NCBI RefSeq assembly: GCF_023050945.1
Contig: NZ_JALKIM010000016.1
Span: 1 to 61,305, forward strand
From: Anaerobiospirillum sp. NML120448
Lineage (GTDB): Bacteria > Pseudomonadota > Gammaproteobacteria > Enterobacterales > Succinivibrionaceae
DNA length: 61,305 bases
Direction: 5' to 3'
The notes beneath the pieces were generated by a model. It worked only from the letters and a program-made list of their open reading frames with translations, ran no database searches and had not been told where the DNA came from. Positions within the stretch are counted from its first letter, which is position 1. Each line of letters starts with the position of its first letter. The position numbers and the translations under genes are program-made. Of this stretch, positions 26,983-34,202 are shown piece by piece.

Positions 26983-29844
26983 TTAACTAATTGAGCGGCA
27001 CTCAAAGCCATCATCTACAATGGCCTGCTTAAGCATCTCATCACTAACTTGAGGCTCAACTTTAACTTTAGCTTGCTTGAGCTCAAGAGAGACTTCTATT
27101 ACCTGACAGCCAGCTATTGCATTAAGAGCCTTGGTTACACTTTTAACACAGTGCTGACAGCTCATACCGTCAATACCAATTACCTTTTCCATACTTTGTT
27201 CCTGATTTGAATCTAATGATGATTCTGTAGCCCTTTCTAGTGCCGAGCCTTGATTTCCATCCCCAGATAAGCCACCTACTGCTTGCTCCTGCGCTGGTGC
27301 CTGCGCTGGGGCAGGGGCTTGGCAACAGTTTTGTTGGGAGTACTGGCAATCATTTGGGGTTTGACAGCTATTGTCTTTGGCTTTAACTTCAATTGATTTT
27401 GCAGGTAAAGATAAATCTAGGGCATTTTGATTGAGCTTTTCTTTGGCCTGATCACCGCCATGCTGGGCACCACAGTTTTGATAGTTTTCGCATTCCTTAC
27501 AAGCCATGGCTTTGCATTGCTTGGCTGATACTCGAGCTAAACTATTGAGTGGTTTGGTGCGTAGACGTAAAGAGTTGGCTACAACACAAAATGAACTGAG
27601 ACTCATTAATAAGGCTGCAATCATTGGGCTTAGCTCTATATCTAATGGGAAGTAAAGCAGACCTGCTGCCATTGGAATAAAAGCAATGTTATAAATAAAG
27701 GCCCAGAAGAAATTTTCCTTAATGTGGTCAATAGTAATACGGGATAGCTCAATGGCCTTTGGCAGAACCATTAAATCATCACGCATTAGCATCACATCAG
27801 CACAAGAGGTAGCAATATCGGTACTGCCAGCAATAGAGATACCGACATCAGCGCTAGCTAAGGATGGAGCATCATTAATACCATCCCCCATCATAGCTAC
27901 TAAATGGCCGCTACTCTTAATACGTTTAACTAAAAAAGCCTTATCAGCAGGTAAACAAGAGGCCTTAAAAGTATCAATGCCTACTTTCTTAGCTACGGCG
28001 TTTACTACGGAAATACGATCACCAGAAATGAGTAAAGGACGAATATTAAGCACGCTGAGCATTTTGACTGTTTTACGGGCTGATTGCTTAATACGATCTG
28101 ATAAAAAGAAAGAGGCATACTCTTGCTCGTCATCAAAAAGATGCACTAATAAGTATTGAGCTAAGCGTTGCTCCTCGGAGCTTAAATTATCACTCTCATA
28201 AAAGTCTTCTTTCTTTTTTAAGTTTTCCTTATACACCTTTGGATGGACTTTGCTGTTCATATAATCACTACTGCCCATGTAGTACACATGGCCATCAATA
28301 GTAACTTGAACACCCATACCCTCGTTATTAGTAAAGTGCTCAACTTTAAATTCAGCTTCTTCGTTAGAAGCTAAATGTTCTTTACAGTACTGATTTAATG
28401 CTTGTGCAATAGGATGCTCAGATCTTTGCTCAATAGCATGAACTAATTGCAAGCATTGTTGCTCGGATAAAACCTCAGGCTGATGAATGTCAACTTTAGC
28501 AACACTCATGCGACCTTGGGTAATAGTACCTGTTTTATCAAATACTAAGATATCCACCTTAGATAAGGTTTCTAAAGCCTCAGGGCTTTTAAAAAGCACG
28601 CCTAATGAAGCAGCTCGTCCAGTTGCCACCATAATGGCAGTAGGAGCGGCCAATCCCAGAGCACAAGGACAAGAAACTACCAATACTGATACGGCAAAAG
28701 TTAAAGCCTGACTTGGTGGAGCTCCAATTGATAACCAAATAACAGCAGTAGCAATGGCAATGAGCATTACTGCTGGTACAAAGAATAAAGAAATGCGATC
28801 TGCTAAACGAGAAATAGGAGCTTTTTGATTGTTGGCCTCATCTACTAAGGAAATAATTTTCGAAAGATTAGTCTCATCACCAACTCTAGTTACCTTAAAG
28901 ACTACAAAACCTGACTTTAAAAAAGTAGCACTACTTACGCTATCACCTAGTTTTTTATTCACAGGACGAGGCTCGCCTGTAATGGCACTTTCATCAAAAG
29001 AACCAGAACCCTCAATAATATAGCCATCAACGCCTATATTATTGCCAGGGCGTAACACTACCTCATCACCAACGCAGACTTTACCTAAAGGAACAGAAAG
29101 CTCTTCATAGCTACCTTGAGCATTTAACTTGCGTATTACGACACTCTCTGGGGCTAAATCATATAAAGCACTAATAGCATTAACGGCCTTATGCTTAGCC
29201 TTAGCCTCCAAGAACTTACCAACACTTACTAAAGTTAAAATTGTAGCTACAGATTCAAAATAAAGAGGGTACTCATGATGTAGATTAATCGATAGAGCGC
29301 TTTGCGGAATCAACATAAGACCAAAGAGGCTATAGAGCAAAGAAGCACTAGCACCTACTGCTACTAAAGAGTCCATATTAGGAGCTAAGCCCTTAAAGGC
29401 TTTAAAACCTGAGCTAAAGTAATGGAAATTAAGCGCAATAACCAATAAGCATAAGCCCATTTGGGTATTAGCATTGGCCTCTGCTTTAGGCAATAAATCA
29501 ATTCCCACCATAGGGCCCATAGAAACTATCATTAAGATAATAGTGAGCACTATTGAGGCGATGAGCTTTTTCTGAAAAGTAGCTACAGCACTAGGGTCTT
29601 CTTGCATGGCCTCAGCAATAGAGCCAATAGCATGAGCTTGATAACCTGCATTGGCTACAGCTTTACAAATATCATCAGCAGAACATACTTGATCATTAAA
29701 TCTAACACCCATGGCATTTTGTAAGAGTTGTACATTAACGCCATCCACACCATCTAACTTGCTTACGGCCTTTTCAATTCGAGCCTTGCATGCAGCGCAA
29801 GTCATACCTTTAATTGCAAAATTTTGTTTTTGCACGCTGCTCAT
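26983..29844 (-). CDS. copA: Cu(I)-exporting P1B-type ATPase with N- and C-terminal metal-binding domains
   Basis: 953 residues. N-terminal heavy-metal domain with GMTCAAC (C16, C19); membrane CPC at 392-394 (SCPCALGLAAP); phosphorylated D436 in DKTGT; SEHP at 475-478; GDGINDAP near 670. The last helices carry YN and MSLSS, the pattern of the Cu(I) group. It pumps Cu(I) out of the cytosol with ATP. Unusual parts: a long insert in the nucleotide-binding region (around 520-590, with KENLKKKEDF), and a C-terminal extension with a Cys cluster (KAMACKECENYQNC), a Pro/Ala/Gln linker and a second complete metal domain (GMSCQHC). The latter resembles a CopZ chaperone fused to the pump. No CueR-like box was recognised upstream. 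Confidence 0.93.
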   Translation of the reverse strand: MSSVQKQNFAIKGMTCAACKARIEKAVSKLDGVDGVNVQLLQNAMGVRFNDQVCSADDICKAVANAGYQAHAIGSIAEAMQEDPSAVATFQKKLIASIVLTIILMIVSMGPMVGIDLLPKAEANANTQMGLCLLVIALNFHYFSSGFKAFKGLAPNMDSLVAVGASASLLYSLFGLMLIPQSALSINLHHEYPLYFESVATILTLVSVGKFLEAKAKHKAVNAISALYDLAPESVVIRKLNAQGSYEELSVPLGKVCVGDEVVLRPGNNIGVDGYIIEGSGSFDESAITGEPRPVNKKLGDSVSSATFLKSGFVVFKVTRVGDETNLSKIISLVDEANNQKAPISRLADRISLFFVPAVMLIAIATAVIWLSIGAPPSQALTFAVSVLVVSCPCALGLAAPTAIMVATGRAASLGVLFKSPEALETLSKVDILVFDKTGTITQGRMSVAKVDIHQPEVLSEQQCLQLVHAIEQRSEHPIAQALNQYCKEHLASNEEAEFKVEHFTNNEGMGVQVTIDGHVYYMGSSDYMNSKVHPKVYKENLKKKEDFYESDNLSSEEQRLAQYLLVHLFDDEQEYASFFLSDRIKQSARKTVKMLSVLNIRPLLISGDRISVVNAVAKKVGIDTFKASCLPADKAFLVKRIKSSGHLVAMMGDGINDAPSLASADVGISIAGSTDIATSCADVMLMRDDLMVLPKAIELSRITIDHIKENFFWAFIYNIAFIPMAAGLLYFPLDIELSPMIAALLMSLSSFCVVANSLRLRTKPLNSLARVSAKQCKAMACKECENYQNCGAQHGGDQAKEKLNQNALDLSLPAKSIEVKAKDNSCQTPNDCQYSQQNCCQAPAPAQAPAQEQAVGGLSGDGNQGSALERATESSLDSNQEQSMEKVIGIDGMSCQHCVKSVTKALNAIAGCQVIEVSLELKQAKVKVEPQVSDEMLKQAIVDDGFECRSIS

Positions 29845-30350
29845 GAATACTCCTAAAGTTGCTCTTAGAGCGTTTGCCTTATTATTACCCCTAAACTTTT
29901 TTCTTAACTTAACTTGAACCCAAGAGCCTTTTTTAGCTACGAATTAGCTCTGTTGGTTTAAGGGTCTAAATTATTCTAGGCTAATATTGTAGGTAAAAGC
30001 CTAATGAAGGGAATACATAAAAGTCTATTATTAAGGCTAGATCACATTGCTAAACTATAATATGTTCTTTTTTCACAGCTACCAAAAGAAAAGCCAAGAG
30101 CTGAGACTCTTGGCTATGCACGTTAGGATCTGTCAAAAGCATTATAGCACTAAAGTTAGCTATGGCTAACTATTTTTTTAAAATATTAATTTCCAAAGCA
30201 ATTTTAGCCTTGGAATCGGCCCTAGCCTTGGCTTTAGCCCAAGGCCCTTGGCCTGAGCCTTTGGGCCATGGCCCAAGCCAGGACCAGGGCTTGGCCAGGG
30301 CTTGGGCCTGGGATTGCTATTATGATTTGCAGCTAAAACTCTAGCTTTAG
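29845..30350. other. Gap between copA and the Zn/Cd ATPase gene
   Basis: Contains a terminator-like hairpin (30084-30116) and a GC-rich tract at about 30205-30310 made of GGCC, CCAAGG and GGGCTTGG words that fold on themselves. Small ORFs on both strands of this tract are low-complexity and not credible. Confidence 0.5.
30084..30116 (-). terminator. Terminator downstream of the Zn/Cd ATPase gene
   Basis: Stem AGCCAAGAG/CTCTTGGCT with a 6-base loop, followed on the minus strand by TTTCTTTT. Confidence 0.65.
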
Positions 30351-32276
30351 CTAAGCTGCAATTTCTTTGACATGATATTCCTTGGTTTTGACCCAGTATA
30401 GAGGACGCATGGCATTGAGCACGGCAATAACACATAAGCCCACATCACCTAAAATTGCCAGCCAAATATTGGCATAACCAAAAGCACCTAATAATAGGAT
30501 TAAGGCTTTAACACCAATAACTAAAACCATATTTTGCTTGGCTAATTCAAAAGTACGCTTGGCAAGTTTGATAGCTACTGGGATTTTTTGTAGGTCATCA
30601 TTCATTACTACCACATCAGAAGCCTCTACGGCTGATGCTGAGCCAAATTGGCCCATAGCAATACCTACATCACTAGCAGCTAAAGTTGGAGCGTCATTAA
30701 TGCCATCACCAACAAAGGCGACCACACCTTCTTTAGTTTTAATCTTATTAAAGGTCTGTAATTTATGCTCTGGCAATTGCTCAGCAAAATAAGAGTCAAT
30801 ATGACAAGTTGAGGCAATATTTTGAGCTACAGCTTTTTTATCGCCTGTAATCATATAAGAGCTAATGCCTAAAGATTTCAAGCTATCAAACATTGGCAAG
30901 GCGCTATCTTTGATTTTGTCAGCTAAAATCAAGCGGCCTAATAAAACTTGATCTTCAATGACATAAATTTCAGTACCAACTAAATCGCTATTAGCAACCT
31001 CATAGCCCAGTTGCTCTTTAACTAAGGCTTCTTTGCCCACTACAATGTTATGACCTGAAATTTTTCCACTAATACCAAAACCAGGTATTTCTTTAACTTG
31101 TTCTACTTCTTTAAGAGCAACATTATGCTCCTTACAGTAGTTAACAATAGCACTGCCAATAGGATGAGTGGTTTGTCCCTCTAAAGCATAAACACGCTCT
31201 AGTAAATAATTAGTACGGCTTTGTTGCTCCTCAGAATCAAGCTTAGCCACAGCCCCCTGCTCATCAAATAAATCTATTTGTAATACAGCAAACTTACCTT
31301 GAGTAATGGTTCCTGTTTTATCAAAGGCAATAGCTTTTAATTTGGCTAGCGATTCAATATGAATAGAGCCTTTAACCATAACACCAGTTTTAGAAATAGC
31401 ACCTAAACCACCAAAGAAAGACAAAGGTACGGATAAAACTAAGGCACATGGACAAGAAATTACTAAGAATACCAAGGCTCTGGTAAACCAATTGCTAAAG
31501 TCTTCATTAGGAACTACTAAAGGAACTAAAGCCAAAAGCACAGCACAAGCTACTACTATAGGGGTGTAATAACCAGAGAATCTAGTAATTAATTCCTCAG
31601 GACGAGATTTATTAGCCGCAGCGTCTTCAATTAAATTAATTAAACGGGTAATGGAGCTGTTTTTACTATCACGAGTAACAATCAGTTCAATTACTGATCC
31701 CATATTAATAACGCCAGATGGCACTTCCTGTCCTTTGGTAAATAAGGCAGGCTCACTCTCACCATTTAAAGCGCTCATATCAATAGAGGCGCTATCTTGA
31801 ATCAAAGTACCATCTAAAGCTACTGACTCACCAGCTAAGACACGGATTTTCATGCCAATCTTAACTTGGCGTGGCTTTACAATACGCTCGCTACCATCCT
31901 CATCAATGACTCTAACCTTATTAGGCTTTAATTTTACTAAGGAGGCAATCTCATTATGAGAGCGCATCGCAGCATAGTCTTCAAAAGCTTTACCTACTAA
32001 GTAAAAGACCATTACGGCTAAAGCTTCAGCATAGTCTTGTAATCCCAAAGCGCCAAAGGTAGCAATAGTCATTAAAAACTGCTCTGACATGCGATGGCGA
32101 ATCACTATGTCACGAAAAGCTGCCTTTAAAATAGGATAAGCAACAGCTAAGTAAACAGCATAAGAAAGCACAACAGTGAAAACTTGAGAGGTAATCACAT
32201 CTGCTACCAGCAATATAATAGTGATTAAACCTGCAAGCAGCCTTAATTTTAATTGCCAAGACATGGTTTTAAGCAT
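30351..32276 (-). CDS. zntA: Zn(II)/Cd(II)-type P1B ATPase without its own metal-binding domain
   Basis: 641 residues. Conserved: SCPCALVLSVPLSF (membrane CPC), DKTGT, a THPIGSA block and GDGINDAP. The seventh helix has VIGVKALILL with the Lys, and the eighth has ILGDVGLCVIAVLNAMR with the Asp, the Zn/Cd/Pb pattern, so it should export these ions from the cytosol. Unlike E. coli ZntA it has no N-terminal metal-binding domain; that domain is the separate small gene directly upstream (32351-32578), 74 bp away on the same strand. The symbol is given by family; which of Zn, Cd, Pb or Co is the main substrate is not certain. Confidence 0.9.
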   Translation of the reverse strand: MLKTMSWQLKLRLLAGLITIILLVADVITSQVFTVVLSYAVYLAVAYPILKAAFRDIVIRHRMSEQFLMTIATFGALGLQDYAEALAVMVFYLVGKAFEDYAAMRSHNEIASLVKLKPNKVRVIDEDGSERIVKPRQVKIGMKIRVLAGESVALDGTLIQDSASIDMSALNGESEPALFTKGQEVPSGVINMGSVIELIVTRDSKNSSITRLINLIEDAAANKSRPEELITRFSGYYTPIVVACAVLLALVPLVVPNEDFSNWFTRALVFLVISCPCALVLSVPLSFFGGLGAISKTGVMVKGSIHIESLAKLKAIAFDKTGTITQGKFAVLQIDLFDEQGAVAKLDSEEQQSRTNYLLERVYALEGQTTHPIGSAIVNYCKEHNVALKEVEQVKEIPGFGISGKISGHNIVVGKEALVKEQLGYEVANSDLVGTEIYVIEDQVLLGRLILADKIKDSALPMFDSLKSLGISSYMITGDKKAVAQNIASTCHIDSYFAEQLPEHKLQTFNKIKTKEGVVAFVGDGINDAPTLAASDVGIAMGQFGSASAVEASDVVVMNDDLQKIPVAIKLAKRTFELAKQNMVLVIGVKALILLLGAFGYANIWLAILGDVGLCVIAVLNAMRPLYWVKTKEYHVKEIAA

Positions 32277-32350
32277 GGGTTACCTCCAAAATATCACTCA
32301 ACTTACAAAGCAAACAAAAGATTAATAGCACTTAAACCACAACCAACTAC

Positions 32351-32578
32351 TTAGTCACGTAAATCAATCTCGATGCCATCTTCAAAATCATTGGCAATTT
32401 TCTGAGCACGGGCTAAGATTTCTTCTTCATCAGCATCATCAGCTACTTCCATAACTAATGACTTCATAGGAAAGTTAATTTCAGCAGCACTAATAGCCTC
32501 ATCTTTAGCTAACATTTGAGATAACTCTAAAGCGCAGTGTGGACAATCTAAACCTTCAATATCGCAACGTACTTTCAT
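32351..32578 (-). CDS. Stand-alone heavy-metal-associated (HMA) domain protein
   Basis: 75 residues from MKVRCDIEG. It matches one ferredoxin-like HMA domain with the metal-binding pair in GLDCPHC, and ends with acidic residues (EDGIEIDLRD). It is probably the detached metal-binding domain of the ATPase encoded next, acting as a soluble metal chaperone or sensor domain. An upstream in-frame ATG (32629) adds 17 residues without HMA similarity and has no ribosome-binding sequence, so the inner start is preferred. Regulated together with the ATPase by the palindromes upstream. Confidence 0.8.
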   Translation of the reverse strand: MKVRCDIEGLDCPHCALELSQMLAKDEAISAAEINFPMKSLVMEVADDADEEEILARAQKIANDFEDGIEIDLRD

Positions 32579-32717
32579 ATTTCTTGACGCACCACCTCTG
32601 TAGTTATCAGGGGTTTTAGCGCCCTCCATGTTAAATTACTAAATATAAGCCCCATTGATAGGAATGGGCTCTTAGCCAATTAAGAGCTATAAAAAGTTAG
32701 TTTTCTAACTTATTCCA

Positions 32718-32741
32718 ATATTTGAACAATCATTCAAATAT
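32718..32741 (-). promoter_or_regulatory. ArsR/SmtB-type operator 1
   Basis: ATATTTGAA-N6-TTCAAATAT, a 24-bp 12-2-12 type palindrome like those bound by SmtB/ZiaR/CzrA metal sensors. It would overlap the expected transcription start of the HMA-ATPase genes. Confidence 0.7.
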
Positions 32742-32747
32742 GAATAC

Positions 32748-32753
32748 ATTATA
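32748..32753 (-). promoter_or_regulatory. -10 element of the HMA/Zn-Cd ATPase operon
   Basis: TATAAT on the minus strand, lying between the two operators. A TTGAAC about 19 bases upstream, inside operator 2, could act as -35. Confidence 0.6.
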
Positions 32754-32755
32754 CA

Positions 32756-32785
32756 CAAATATTTGAATGGTTGTTCAAATATTTG
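32756..32785 (-). promoter_or_regulatory. ArsR/SmtB-type operator 2
   Basis: CAAATATTTGAA-N6-TTCAAATATTTG, perfect 12-bp arms. Its centre is 41 bp from that of operator 1, about four helical turns, so two dimers could sit on the same face. It covers the -35 region. Confidence 0.7.
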
Positions 32786-33106
32786 TATCCTTACCAAAAA
32801 AATTTTATTTCACTCCCCACAACCACCGCAAACTCCCCTTTAACCATCTTGCTTGCGCCTGTACCCATACCTATATCTGTGGCAATATCCCCAGATATAG
32901 CAACTACCCTTGCCTAAGCTATTGCAGATACTAACGCTACGGCCGCAGCAGCAACAGCTGCGGTCGCTATGGCAGCAGCTGGATGCCCTAATGTCACGCA
33001 TACTGTCTATTATTTCTTATATTAAGCATCAATAACTTGCTCTTACTCTCAAGCTTGCTTACATTATGATTTATAAATTTAACTATCGTGCATGGGGAGA
33101 TGATTT

Positions 33107-34063
33107 ATGGCCCTTACTATTTTAAAGGTTGGTCGCTTTGACATGTTGCCTTATTTAGAGCAAGAGCTCAAAGCACGTGGCGATTATTATGTAGACACTA
33201 AACTTACTGATACCCAAAGAGCACAAATTAGAGCTAAAACCGACATAGTAGTAGCCTCAGGCGGCTCTCAATTTCAAGCTGAGGACTTTGACAGTGCGCC
33301 AAATCTTAAGGCCATTGTTTGTTTTTCTGTAGGCTATGATGGCATTAATGTTCAAGAGGCTATTAAGCGCAATATCTTTGTCACCCATACCCCTGATGTA
33401 CTTAATGATGATGTAGCCAATACAGCTCTAATGCTCATGCTTAACTGCACCCGTGAATTTAAGGCGAATCAAGACTATATTGAGCAGGGAAAATGGGGCA
33501 AGGCGGCACCATATCCACTTACCACCTCAATTGGTCATAAGAAATTAGGAATAGCTGGCTTTGGTCGTATTGGTAAGGAAATTGCTGCTCGTGCTGCTGC
33601 CTTTAAGATGGAGATTGGCTATTTTGGCCGTCATCAGCAAGAAGGTGTGGCTTATCCTTACTTTAGCTCCTTAAAAGATTTAGCAACTTGGGCTGATGTT
33701 TTGATGCTAGCGATGCCTGCTAGCAGTGAAAATAAGCACTGTGTTAATAAGGAAATTTTAACTGCTCTTGGTGCTGAGGGCTATCTAGTCAATATTGCCC
33801 GTGGTTCTATTGTTAACACCGAAGATCTTATCTACTGTCTGCAAAACAAAATGATTGCAGGTGCTGCCTTAGATGTTTATGAAAATGAGCCTGATGTACC
33901 AAGCGAACTTATGGGCCTCCCTAATGTAGCGCTACAACCACATATTGGTAGTGCTACCAATGAAACTCGCATTGCTATGGCTCAATTAGTAATTGATAAT
34001 TTAGATGCTATCTTGCAAGGCCAACAGGTAATTACTCCAGTGCCAGGCACCAGAACTAAGTAG
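33107..34063 (+). CDS. D-isomer-specific 2-hydroxyacid dehydrogenase (glyoxylate/hydroxypyruvate reductase-like)
   Basis: 318 residues. NAD(P)-binding motif GIAGFGRIGKEIA. Catalytic triad visible as Arg in NIARGS, Glu in DVYENEPD and His in QPHIGS. It reduces a 2-keto acid to the D-2-hydroxy acid. Overall form resembles glyoxylate/hydroxypyruvate reductases more than D-lactate dehydrogenases, but the exact substrate is not readable. ATG with GGGGAGATGATTT before it. A terminator follows. Confidence 0.88.
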   Translation: MALTILKVGRFDMLPYLEQELKARGDYYVDTKLTDTQRAQIRAKTDIVVASGGSQFQAEDFDSAPNLKAIVCFSVGYDGINVQEAIKRNIFVTHTPDVLNDDVANTALMLMLNCTREFKANQDYIEQGKWGKAAPYPLTTSIGHKKLGIAGFGRIGKEIAARAAAFKMEIGYFGRHQQEGVAYPYFSSLKDLATWADVLMLAMPASSENKHCVNKEILTALGAEGYLVNIARGSIVNTEDLIYCLQNKMIAGAALDVYENEPDVPSELMGLPNVALQPHIGSATNETRIAMAQLVIDNLDAILQGQQVITPVPGTRTK

Positions 34064-34101
34064 CACTAATACTAACCACTTGAGATTACTCATTATTTAA
34101 T

Positions 34102-34138
34102 AAGCCCCCTTAAGATAAGAGGGCTTTATTTTTTTTAA
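34102..34138 (+). terminator. Terminator of the dehydrogenase gene
   Basis: Stem AAGCCCCCTTA with TAAGAGGGCTT, followed by TTTTTTT. Confidence 0.85.
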
Positions 34139-34202
34139 ACTCAATATGGCAACAAGTGATAAGATCGCACTACTTTTCTTTGTCTAGCGCCATAGCTTTT
34201 TT

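Larger units (their letters stand above)
32579..33106. other. Divergent promoter region of the Zn/Cd efflux genes and the dehydrogenase
   Basis: Contains the twin palindromes and a -10 element for the leftward genes. At about 32925-32985 there is a GC-richer tract with CCGCAGC and CAGCTGCGG words. Confidence 0.55.

Noticed and set aside
26709-27014. 101-codon minus-strand ORF overlapping the end of copA
   Set aside because: Covers the copA terminator and a palindromic word tract; repetitive sequence and no family signal.
30162-30435. Opposed 60- and 85-codon ORFs between copA and the Zn/Cd ATPase gene
   Set aside because: Both arise from the GGCC/CCAAGG palindromic tract; low complexity with no start signals.
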